Part shown: in pieces, positions 35,501 through 46,449 of the stretch
Layout: each line of letters opens with the position of its first letter
How positions within the stretch are numbered: position 1 is the first letter of the stretch
NCBI GenBank assembly: GCA_947685225.1
Contig: CANTUV010000012.1
Coordinates: forward strand, 2,542,001 to 2,606,000
Origin: Garcia nutans
Taxonomy: Eukaryota > Streptophyta > Magnoliopsida > Malpighiales > Euphorbiaceae
Length of the DNA stretch: 64,000 nucleotides
Direction: 5' to 3'
Translations under genes and position numbers: made by a program
The notes under the pieces: generated by a model
Database searches by the model: none
Told to the model about the DNA's origin: nothing
Seen by the model: only the letters and a program-made list of their open reading frames with translations

Positions 35501-37705
35501 TCATCTTCATAGTATACACTCATACTCTCCGAGAGAAGTCATCAATAAATGTTACAAGTAGTACTTTTCTCTCATTGAAGCTATCTTAGAAGGACTCCAC
35601 ACATCCGAGTAAACATAGTCTAAAATACCCTTAGTATCATGGATTGCAGTACTAAACTTCACTCTAGTCTGCTTGCCTTTGATACAATGCTCACAGAAAT
35701 CTAACTTCTGGGGTTGCACTCCTTTCAATAATCATTGATTTGACAAACGTTTTAAGGATTTATCACTAGCATGCCCCAAGTGCATATGTCATAATCTAGT
35801 TACTTCTAACTACTGATCATTATTGGAAGCTACTGCTATTGTCCCAATTATTGTATTACCCTGATAGTAATACAAGTTATTGACCTTTCTTAATCCTTTC
35901 ATTATCATCAGTGCCCCGGAGATGATTTTCATTGCTCTATCTACTGCATTTACAATGAAGCCCTTTGATTCTAGGACTCCTATAGAGATGAGATTCTTTT
36001 TCAAGCTCGGTACATATCGTACATTTATCAAAGTCCTGATTGATCCATCATGATTTCTCAATTGGATTAACCCAAACCTTTTTATCATACATGGACTATC
36101 ATTTGCTATGCAAACAGTTGCTTCTTCTAGTTCTCTAAAGTCAAAGAACCAATCTTGATTGGGACACATATAATGGCTACAATCAAAATCAAGTAGCCAT
36201 ACACTAGAAGAGCTTGTTGATGACACAACAGCTAATGAAAGGTTTAAGTCTTCATCATCACACTCAACTACATTTGAATTCACGATAACTGTTTCTTTAT
36301 CAGATTTGCTTTTATTACTCAGCTTGGGACAATTTATCTTTCAATGTCTTTTCTCCCGGAAAAAGGCACATTCATCTTTATATGGTCTGAATTTCGATCT
36401 CTCATTCTTTTCTCTCTTCATCCTTTTCTTTAAGAGCGACCTCTCACAATCAATGTTTCTGCTGCTCCACTTGAAAACTCTTTTTTATCTTTCTTTCGTA
36501 GTTCGTAACTGTATAATGCAACAGTTACTTCAGAGAGAGCTACTTCAATCTTTCCATGGAGTAGAGTTGTTTCAAGAAACTCAAACTCCTCTAAAATGGA
36601 CTCTAACAGTATCAAAGCCAAATCTTTATCTTTAAAAGTCACATCCAAATTCATCAAATCAGTTACTAGCTGATTAAAATTGGTGATGTGTTCATTCATT
36701 GTGGTACCAGGAACATAAGTGAAGTGAAATAATCTTTTTTATATGAAGCTTGTTCTGACAGCTTTTCTTTAAAAACTTTTCCTCCAATGCCTTTCACAAT
36801 TTACTTGCGAAAATTTTCTTAGAGAAAGCATACTTTTGCTCTTTAGAAAGGCACGATCGAATTATACCACAAGTCACACGATTGATGACTTTTTAATTTT
36901 TTTATCAATATCTTCTAGTTTCTCTTCTTCGATGGCAATGTCTAGACCTTGCTGAAAGAGTGTGTCTAGAATTTCACTTTGTCACATACTAAAATGGCTC
37001 ATACCATCAAAAATCTCTACTGCAAATCTAGCATTTGACACAGCAGTCCTTGACTAAATTGACGAAGTGCATGTTGTCTCCTTTGGAGTGGATAATTTAC
37101 CTAAGTCGTCTGTCATCTTTGCTTCAAAAATATTTAATAGCTAACAAATATGAAATATAAATAATCTAAGAAAATCTTTTCTGATGTGAAATATTAGACT
37201 AGGCTGCAACCACAGAGCATACTCAGAAAATCTTTGCTCTAATAACAATTGTTGTGAAAATTAGATTAAATTTTCACCAATAATATGTATAATGTGTGAA
37301 CAATTACACTAATTACTTATACTAGAAAAATTTTCAAGAAAGAGAGGTGGGTCACAATAGACACGCTTAAATATCAAGTCTTTCCTTAGATAGAATTTTT
37401 CTAGATATATAATTAATAGCACAAAATACCACCACAACTATACCTAAAATAGCTATTAAATAAAAATACAGAGAACACTAAAACTTAACGAGATTCGGCC
37501 AATTTTACCTACGTCCTTGGACACTACCAAAATAATATTTCTAATTTCAAAGAAGAAATACAAAAGAGAAAGAAGAAAAATAAGCTTTATAGACAAATTG
37601 GCTTATTTTGGGATGATTTAACTAAAGGGAGAAGGGCCTTATTTATAGCCCAAGTCCCTCCCCTCAATTCAATTTGGGATAGAAAACACAGCCACAAAAC
37701 CAACA
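32530..37705 (-). mobile_element. Ty1/copia LTR retrotransposon, older full-length copy
   Basis: LTRs at 32530-32996 and 37250-37705, with exact 5-bp target duplications TGAGG at 32525-32529 and 37706-37710. The LTRs have many substitutions and small indels (roughly a tenth of positions by eye), so the insertion is much older than the other copias here. The primer site next to the 5' LTR (37250-37705) is decayed to TTGTTATTAGAGCA. On the minus strand the 3' LTR begins TGTTGG. Confidence 0.92.
33410..37130 (-). pseudogene. copia gag-pol of the 32.5-37.7 kb element
   Basis: Domains appear in the normal copia order on the minus strand but in separate frames. Gag lies around 36430-36700. The protease-to-integrase zinc region at 35810-36283 shows WLLDFDCSHYMC, a decayed D-S-G-A-S motif. 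The integrase at 35274-35459 has CLCTDNGGEY and TPQQNGVAER. Further on, ITTGVKRLRLWCPKTKK continues the integrase tail. The reverse transcriptase at 34278-34613 shows GCKWVFTKKEE and LVQLDVKTAFLHGDL. The RNase H end lies at 33416-33643. Stops and frameshifts make it non-coding. Confidence 0.85.
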
Positions 37706-37846
37706 TGAGGTAGGTATCATTTCAATATAAACTCAAGTTATTTAAATATAAAAAAATTGTGAGATAGTTGCCAAAAGTTGTTTATAAGAGAATAATAAAA
37801 TAGGAAATAGAGAAAAACATGTATGAAACTTCTTTTTCCTCCTCCT

Positions 37847-38536
37847 CCTCTAATTGGAATACTTGAATTAGATCACTATATCCAAGCAATTCTACAGCAC
37901 AACATTGGTTTATATGGGTAACCAGAAAATTCAGGAATTGTCCTCTAATTGGAATACTTGAATTAGATCACTTTCACTGCTTAATCCTACTTCATAAATA
38001 TAATTCTCTTTACCACCAACAAATTTAGCGGATGAAACAAAGAGAGCAATATTTTGAACTTGCACTGAACTAGAGAAACATTTTTCATATTGAGCCAAAT
38101 TGGGTGGCCAAAAAACATAAGAGTACTTAGGCAATGATGCTATTTTCTTAATTCTTTGATCCTCTAATTGGAAAACACGAATGCTATCATTACTTAATCC
38201 TCTTCCTAAATAATTATCATCATTTGTGAAGTAAATACAATTCCCTTTACCCTAACAAATTCTTCAGACAAAATGGAGAAGGAATAATCAATACCCAAAA
38301 TAAAAGCTGGATCACCCAAAGATTTCAGATCAACCCATGTACCCCATTCTTCATCAAGCTTATATGCCCTGAAACCAATAACATTAGGATTACACTTCCT
38401 GTACCTGCTATGACGAGCAGGAACATCATGCCCTCTAATTTCAAGGTACATATCAACTACATAAAGATCACCACATGACTTCATCAAATGCTTCTGATCA
38501 TCAATGCCAAGCAAAGGATGAGAATACTGAACAATC
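37847..38536 (-). pseudogene. DUF295 F-box C-terminal half with repeated tail
   Basis: From 38514 downward the minus strand reads a DUF295 C-terminal half: LMKSCGDLYVVDMYL, FRAYKLDEEWGTWVDLKSLG, FILGIDYSFSILSEEFVRVKG. A frameshift near 38230 moves to a second frame with NYLGRGL and IRVFQLEDQ. The tail unit (FVGGKEN.Y...SDLIQVFQLED) is then repeated at 37931-38050, and a third partial copy lies at 37847-37880. The copia LTR at 38537 cuts off the N-terminal half. Confidence 0.75.
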
Positions 38537-40379
38537 TGTTAGAAAAAGTCTTGTGTTTTTAGAACTTGCAAATTAATGGATCAATCTATGAATAGAAAAT
38601 TAAGGGCAATAATAAATAATCAATCACACATGACACAAAGATTTATGTGGTTCGGCAATTTGCCTACATACATGGGAGATTTGCACTTTATTTCTTAGAG
38701 AGAGAATACAACTGAGGTTTTTCTTTTCTCATAATTCAATGTATAGTTTACCATCTAAGGTACTCTATATATAGTGTTAACTTTACCCTAGATATGCAAG
38801 GAATTTCTTTTCATTTTCTAACCCTTTTATTCCTATTCAAACTCTATTATAAAACTAATAAACCTCCTTTTTGTTAGAACTCCTAGTACAAAATTGATTT
38901 TAATTATGAGTCATTATTTAACAATCTCCACATTGGCGAATATTCATCTCCTTTAGAAGACTCGCTCAATCTTGAAAATCTATACCTCCAACTGGAATTC
39001 TAACATCTTCATAAATTCTCAGTTTGTGACTTAGAGCAAGTTCAAACAATGTTTGAACTTCTCCAAATGTAGCATCTTTGCCAACATATCTAATGTATTT
39101 TTCTTTGTGTGTATCTTCATCAACAAAATCTCATTTGAAGTAATTAACTCTATGATTTTGTGATATCTTACATCAATATGTTTTGTTCTAGCATGGTACA
39201 CTTGATTCATGGATAACTCTGTGGAACTTTGACTATCACAGTATATACTAAAAAGCTTACTGCTTAAAGCCTAATTCTAAGACAAGCCCTTTCAACCATA
39301 ATACTTCTTTGGCTACTTTTGTTATTGCTATGTATTCTGCCTCTATTGTAGATAAAGAAATCACACTTTATAATGTTGACCTCCAACTGATTGGACCATT
39401 TGCAAGTGTGAAAATGTAGCCTGTAGTAGACTTCCTATCATCAACATCTCCAGCATAGTCCGAATCAACATATCCAATAACAAAAACCAAATTATTTACT
39501 GTATCATAGAAAATCCCATAATCAAAGGTACCTCTTAAGTATCGAAGAATCCACTTTATAGCCTGCCAGTGTTCCTTGCCTAGATTAGCCATAAACCTGC
39601 TAACCATGCTAACTGCATACACTATAAGTCTGGTCTTGTACACACCATTACATACATCAAACTCCCTACTACACTAGCATATGAAACCTTTGTCATATAT
39701 TGAGTTCTTCTTTTGTTCTCGGACACTGATGGCTAGACAATTTGAAGTGATTAGCTAGAGAAATAGTAATTGGTTTTGCCTTGTCCATACAAAACTTCTT
39801 TACTACTCTTTCAATTTAATTCTTCTGTAAGAGCCATAGTTTTCTGTTTTTTCTATTCCTGTTGATCTCCATGCCAAGAATTTTCTTCGTAGCACCTAAG
39901 TCATTCATGTCAAACTCTTAACTTAACAAGGATTTAAGGTCACGCACATCTTTTATGTCTCTTGCAGCAATTAACATATAATTAATACAAATCAACCAAT
40001 AGATGAAGGATCTATTCTTCAAAGACTTAAGATATAAAAAAAAATCATACTCACAATGGGTAAAGCCAATACTTATCATGTAAGAATCGAACTGCTTGTA
40101 ACATTGCCTTGGGGATTGCTTCAAACTATAAAGGGATTTCTTGAGCTTCCATACTAGATGCTCATTACCTTGCTCTTCAGACCATTCTAGTTGTTCCATA
40201 TAAATCTACTCCTCTAATTCTCCATGAAAAAAAATTGTTTTGATATCTAACTGCTCCAACTCTAAGTTTAACTGAGCTGCTAATGACAATAATATTTTGA
40301 TAGTTGTATGTCTAACTATCGATGAGAACACTTCATTATAGTAAATCCTATTATATACACCACCCTTATTACCTTCATC
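38537..40379 (-). mobile_element. copia 3' half: LTR, RNase H and reverse transcriptase
   Basis: The LTR at 38537-38923 starts TGTTAAAT on the minus strand, with the purine-rich AATGTGGAGAT before it. Upstream, the minus strand reads RNase H (39368-39643, with IGYVDSDYAGDVDDRKSTTG), then reverse transcriptase pieces at 39918-40199 and 40206-40403 (YYNEVFSSIVRHT, LNLELEQLDIKT). Gag, integrase and the 5' LTR are missing. The hAT at 40380 lies on its broken side. Confidence 0.85.
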
Positions 40380-43300
40380 CAGTGGCATAGCCAGAAATTT
40401 CACTGAGTGGAGTCAAAATTAATGCTATAAAAATAACATATTTAAGGAAAAATAATAAAAATTTATCTTAATATTTGATCATAATATATAGAAAAAATAC
40501 TCTCAAATTTACAATTGTCCTCTACGAGTTTTCATATTTTGAAAGTATTGAATAATAACTTCATTGACAATACTTTCAAATACATCATTTTCAAATATAC
40601 ATAAGCAAACAATCATTTAATAACCGATCCCCTATTCAATTGCAGAGACGACTTTTCACTATATTCATAGCAGAAAATGCTCTTTCAACCATTGCAATAG
40701 CTACTAGTAATATTAAAGCTAATTTCACAAGCAAATAAACTAAATGATACACCAAGTTTTTTTCATCTTAACTAACTTTTGAGCAAGATTATTGATTTCT
40801 TCCACTGTTAAAAACTCATCATTGGAGCGCATATCAATAATATAAGTGTCAAGTTGATTGTCAAGTAAAAAAAGCTGCACTGGTGAAAAATCATGAGGAT
40901 AAAATTGAGCAAGACAAATCAATTTTTCATTATTAAAAGAGGAGAATGAATCATCTGGGCTTAAGCAAGACACTCATAGAAGTAATTTTGTATTCATCTC
41001 TATAAAATGATTATTAAGCTCTTGAAGTTGCAAATCAATGGCAGCATAAAACAACTCCACTCAATAATGGTGCAAATTTGTGAATTGTTGAATTTTGCGT
41101 CGTGATTGTCTTTTCATATGAAACATGTCATCCATGTTAAGCACAAAGATATTATGTTTTTCACAAAAGATAGAAACTTCATTTAACAAAGCGTCCCAAC
41201 CATCATCCCTCATCATTTGTAGCCTTTGTTTTGATATTGTAATAGTTGCATAGCATTAACAATATATTGATCTTTTTTCTTTGCAAAGCTTGTGATAACT
41301 CATTTGTGATTCCCAAAATTCCTTTCATCAAGTGTAAATGCAAAAATAAAATATTGTATTGCTTCTAATAATGCACAAGCTTTAGCTCTTTAGCTCCATC
41401 TTTAATAATGTTATCTAATACCTCAACCACAGATGAAAACATAAGTAACAAATTCAAGAGAGTACCATAATGAGAACCCCCCCCCCCCCAACGTGTATAA
41501 CTTGCTCGTTTAAGACCAGTTTTTTGATTTAATCCTCGTCCACTTATCAATTCACCATTTTTCAATGCTTGAGAAACTTTAGTAGCTTGACTTTCTCATA
41601 AAAGATCTCGATGTTTACATGATGCTCTAACAACATTCAATAAATTAGCCACCAAATTAAACAAATATGCAATATTAATATCATGTTTTGCTACAGCAAT
41701 AAGTGTTAGTTGGAGTTGATGAGCAAAACAATGAACATAATATGCAGATGCATTTTCTTTCATGATTAAACTTTTTAATCCATTAAACTCTCCTTTCATA
41801 TTACTGGCTCCATCATAACATTGCCCTCACAATTGTGACATACTTAACCCATACTTTGCAAATAATAACTCAATTGATGTTTTAAGAGATGAAGAATTTG
41901 TACCATAAACATGCACAATACCAAGAAATCTCTCAACCACTTCACCCTTATTATTAACATAACACATAACAACTATCATTCGCTATTTCACTCATACATC
42001 ACGAGGTTCATCAACTAAAATTGTAAATAGATCATTATTCAAGTAATTAATAATAACATCCACTATTTTAGCAACACAATCATTTATAATCTCATTTTGA
42101 ATAGTAAGAGATGTTAACTTGAGATCACTTGGAGCATTTTCACTAACAACATTACTAATAGTATCATTGTGCTTAGCTAAAAACTTTAGAAGTTCATTGA
42201 AATTACCTTCTTGTTTTGAACCACAAGATTCATCATGGCCACGAAAAGGAAGCCCTGTCTCAAAAGAAACAAAATGCAATCAATTGATGCAACTAATAGA
42301 GTTCTATAATCTTTTTTTACTTGATTTGTATGTCTATTAAATACAACTTCAATATTTTGGTCTTGCTTCATTAGTGCTTCACATTTTCTCTAAGATATAT
42401 TATGAGCACTATTACGACCTCCCACATGGATATCTAACCTTTCCTTTTTATTCTAAGCTTAAAAACCATCAGTAACAAATGAATCTCCACCTCCTTGCTT
42501 TCCAGTATCTGCTCTAAAAAGATAACAACGTAAGCAAAATGCAACATCTTTTTCAATATTATACTCCAACCAATTAGGATATTCCTTATATCACTTTGGA
42601 TTAAAACGACGAAGGACATTTTCAATATTGCGCTGTTTAAAATTGTGATTTTGTGGTTGACAAGGCCTTTTTTGTAGATATGCTCTTCTTACTCTATCTT
42701 GATCATTAGGATGATATTCTGAAATTTTAATTCCCAATCTATGATTAGCAGGAAGATTATCTAAGTTAATTTTAGGACTATTTTTTCTTGAATTACTTCC
42801 TCTATCTTTTATTTCCTTGAATTTGATCCACTACTTGCTTAAATGGTGATTTTCTTTTGATCACGAACTTATCTATAATTAGATAAAAAATAAAGATGTG
42901 TCAATTATGGCTATACTCTTAATCCCTCGCTACATTATTTATTAAAAATTTAAAACTCACCTCTAATTGAAATTTTATCACTAAATAGAGTAAAAGATTA
43001 AAATGCTCTATTCATATAAATATCTTACATAGCAACGTTAATAACTATTATATCAACCAAAGTGTTATGCTTGAAATCACTCAACTTCTGCTCCTAAATT
43101 TCTTATTATATTTCAAAATCCAGCATAATAATAGCAAAGTCACACATACAAATTGTTCTAATTTGCTCGGAAGATTACAAATGTCAGTTGAAATTTTAAA
43201 ATTTTAAAACTCACATCTAATTAAAATTCTATCTCTAAATTGAGCAAGAGATTAAAATATCTTATTTGTGTAAGTATTTTACAACAATTAAATCAAAAAA

Positions 43301-43796
43301 TTAATTAACAAGTTTAGTTGTGACCCAATTTTTCTATAAAATAACAAAATTTTATTAGGATTTATGAAAGTTAACAAAATAATGAATAAAGTTATAAAAG
43401 AAAATAGAGGAAAGAAAAATTATATACTTTTTATCCAATTAAAATGAAAAATTTACAATAAGAAACTCCTTTGATTTTGAAGATCCTGCTTCCCGTTTGT
43501 AAGAGTTATTTCTCATTTTACTTCTAGTTCAGAGAGCTTTACTTTTTTTTAACAAAGCTAATTGCTTTCCGTAAATAATGGAAGAGGCAAGCTATTGGTT
43601 TTTGTTTTGCTGTCAATTATTAGTTAACTTTTTAAGTTATTTTATTGAATAAATTTGGATTATTTTTTATAGTGGAGTCAATTTAGATTCTTTTAATGGG
43701 TCAATTTGAAATATATATATATATATATATGATATAAAAATATATACACTTTTTAAAAAATTTGACCTCACTCAATATGCATTAGCTACGCCCTTG
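40380..43796. mobile_element. hAT copy 3, about 3.4 kb, with transposase pseudogene
   Basis: Ends are CAGTGGCATAGCCAG at 40380 and GCTACGCCCTTG ending at 43796. Perfect 8-bp target duplications CCTTCATC lie at 40372-40379 and 43797-43804. Its left subterminal region resembles that of hAT copy 2 around ACGAGTTTT.ATATT.TGAAA. It is the only copy here with most of a transposase. Confidence 0.93.
40640..42850 (-). pseudogene. hAT transposase, TTF zinc finger / DUF4371 type
   Basis: A DNA transposase related to plant zinc-finger MYM-type 1-like proteins. On the minus strand it starts with a TTF-like zinc finger (about 42500-42600, FCLRCYLFRADTGK in one frame). It continues with FETGLPFRGHDES (42200-42280), ENAPSDLKLTSLTIQNEI, ILVDEPRDV, YYVHCFAHQLQLTLIAVAKH (41596-41799) and RWGGGGSHYGTLLNLL (about 41440). 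The hAT dimerisation end lies at 40640-40970, with LAQFYPHDFSPVQL and ERAFSAMNIVKSRL. Many stops and frameshifts are present. A run of 13 Gs (minus strand) at about 41477-41489 adds glycines in the conserved TRWGSHYGTL motif. Confidence 0.8.
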
Positions 43797-43804
43797 CCTT
43801 CATC

Positions 43805-44885
43805 GAGTTTCTCATATCAGTTTTCCCCAAGAAAATGCGTCTTGTTATGAAAAATTAAGGAATTTCCTTTTGCCATCGGAAAATCAATAGCTGAAACAGA
43901 GAAAGAAAAATTACCAAGAAAGAACATTTGATCATCCAAGCATTCTCATCATATCCCAATCATGTAATTCCTCATTCAACTTGTAAACTATGAAATCAGA
44001 TACTGTTAAATATGGTCTATCATCATCATTATTCTCTCCATGATTTGGACAATTTTTAGTGCTTCTATCAACTAAATAAAGATTTCCACATGACTCCACC
44101 AAAAATTTCACATCAGTTTCATTGTAAGTTGAAGCTGCAACTTTTCTTAGCTCCAGAGACCACAAATCGATCAAGGAAAGCAACCCCATTTGTCCTCGAC
44201 ATAAAATTTCTCCTTGTATACAATAATATCTATATAATAACATTACTCATCATTTATAGAAGTCCAGTAATCATCCCCAGATTTCCAGCAATTCAATTTT
44301 CCACCGTCAGTGATTGCAAGAGGAAACCGATCTTTTCTTCCAGTAAAAGAAAAATCAGGGTAAACAATTATTTTATTTGCTTCATTTACCCTCAAATTGG
44401 CAGAATCTACTTTAAGAGTGTATGATTTGCATATTTCAGTCACATTAAAATTTCTCAAATCCAATGACTTACCTCTCAAATGATTAATTGATTGTTCTGA
44501 AAGTAGATTGAAAAGGCATACTTTGGGTGGCTCCGGTGGCTTCCTTTCAGCCTCTGCAAACTGGCGGTGCTCGATCTTAACCAACCAAGTAGAAGTAGAA
44601 GATGGTAAAGACAAAGAATCAGAAGGGATAATTGGTTTTAGAAGATAGACAATGGTTTGTGAGAGAATGGAGTGAATAGCATTCAGATGGATTTGATTGT
44701 TGGAAGGAAGTTGAAAGGAATTATGGCATGGGTGAGGGATTTTCAGCGGAAAATGAGGAGAATTATGGAAGAAAGAGGGAACTGAGTTCCGCCATGAACG
44801 GCAGACGCTGCGAAAACGAATAGCATCGATGTAAGATTCAATAAGATTGTAGATGGAAACCAGAAGATCAGTTGCAAATCTTTGC
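43805..44885 (-). pseudogene. DUF295 (SKIP23/KIB-type) F-box protein, multiply frameshifted
   Basis: From about 44880 downward the minus strand reads a decayed F-box (ATDLLVSIYNLIESYIDAIR, FRSVCRSWRNSVPSFF), then STSTWLVKIEHRQFAEAERK, SLDLRNFNVTEICKSYTL and a W.SGDDYW motif. After a stop at about 44243 come YIDIIVYKEKFYVEDKWG, LVESCGNLYLVDRS, FIVYKLNEELHDWD and FFLGNFSFSVSAIDF. No start codon precedes the F-box. The C-terminus is lost at the hAT/copia boundary. At least three frame breaks rule out function. Confidence 0.75.
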
Positions 44886-44989
44886 TTTTAATAAAAATTA
44901 TATTTACAATGGTAACGTCTATTTTTTTTAAGAATTTTCCATTTTTTTTTAATTGTGATGCTATTATTAAGCATACCAAATTGATAAAT

Positions 44990-45880
44990 GCAAAGATGAT
45001 AGGGAAATCAATTCTCTCTCTACCAAATTGATAAATGCAATTTATATTTCACCAAAATTAAAAATAAAATAATTATTTTTGTTAAATATGTACATATATT
45101 TTTTCCATTACACATTTATTTTAATATAAGATATAATTTACATTAATTAATTTATTAAAATGATAAGTAACCTATAATTTAAAAAAAAAAAGAAAAGAAA
45201 ACTGTACCTATCAATTTGACAAAAATAAAGTAAGGGCATATGAAATAGTTAACCAAACGAGCTCTTAGGAAATAGAATCGTCACCACAAGCCTAATGGCA
45301 CATCCATAACCAAAACTTAAAATTGTACCATTTGTTTCATTAGTTACAATTTCGTGGCAATTTTCAGTGTTATTTATTTCACAGCAATACTAAACTTCCA
45401 TACTAGCACGCACATTTTGATGAATCTCTACTTTATTTGCGAGAATGCTACATGGAATCATCTAATTTTAATTATGTAAGTGAGATCATAAATAACCAAG
45501 AACTATCTAATTTGTTAGAATTTTGTGAATATCTATATTGTTTTTGAATTGTTCTAAATCATCTTATGTCATCACAATGTTGTGGTAGATCATAGAATAC
45601 AGAAAATATATCAAAAAGTCAGAATCTTTGCAATGGAGAGGTAGAAATATCATCTGTTTTATGTGAACGTTCTCCAGCAATGCAACTTTGAACACCATTT
45701 CATACCAAAAAGGATGAAATTCATTAGATATTCTAATCAATTGCATCTAAAATTCAGCTTGTCATACAGATAATTGTTTCAATATTGAAACCATATGGAT
45801 CCTAAAGTTAATTTAAATCAAATTATATAGAACAATGTAAATATTCATGCAAGAACTTGCAAATCTTTCAAGACTTAACA
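44990..45880. other. intergenic DNA, nothing recognised
   Basis: AT-rich, no open frames of note. It lies between the start of one DUF295 pseudogene and the 3' end of the next, so it should hold the promoter of the former and the terminator of the latter. Confidence 0.5.
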
Positions 45881-46449
45881 TTTGTCATCAAGCAAGTTGA
45901 GGTAGTGGCTTCAATATAGAACGAACAAGAAGATATGATGCGCTGCTAATGGTGTGATCACATAATCTAAACACACGAGCATCATAACCACTTATTTCAC
46001 TTAAATATTCATCATTTGGATCAGTGAAATATATGCAATTCCCTTCCCATCCAGTAAATTCTTTAGCAGAAACAGAAAAACAACATTCATTACCCACAAC
46101 AAAAACTCTATCACCCAATGACTTCACATCTACCCATTCACCCCATTCTTCATCAAGCTTATAAACTTTGATATCTATTGTGTTACTTCTACATCTTGGA
46201 AGAGAAAATTGAAGAGTTTTTGGGTATTTGAGAGAAATCAATTTGATTCTCTTCCCACGCTTTTTATTGATTTGTGTACTGTATATTTATATACAATTGT
46301 ATGCTTACTCTGCTCCTATCTGTACAATATATTACTCTACTTACACAAGTGAAGTGTGTAAAATATAAACGGGTTGGGTTAGGCCCATGGATACATATGT
46401 AAACATAATTTTGTACCCTAGCAGCTGCTCACTTCTTCATCCTTCGTTC

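Noticed and set aside
37250..37705. Same copia family for the 32.5-kb and 38.5-kb elements
   Set aside because: LTR sequences, lengths and primer-proximal regions differ; they are separate families.
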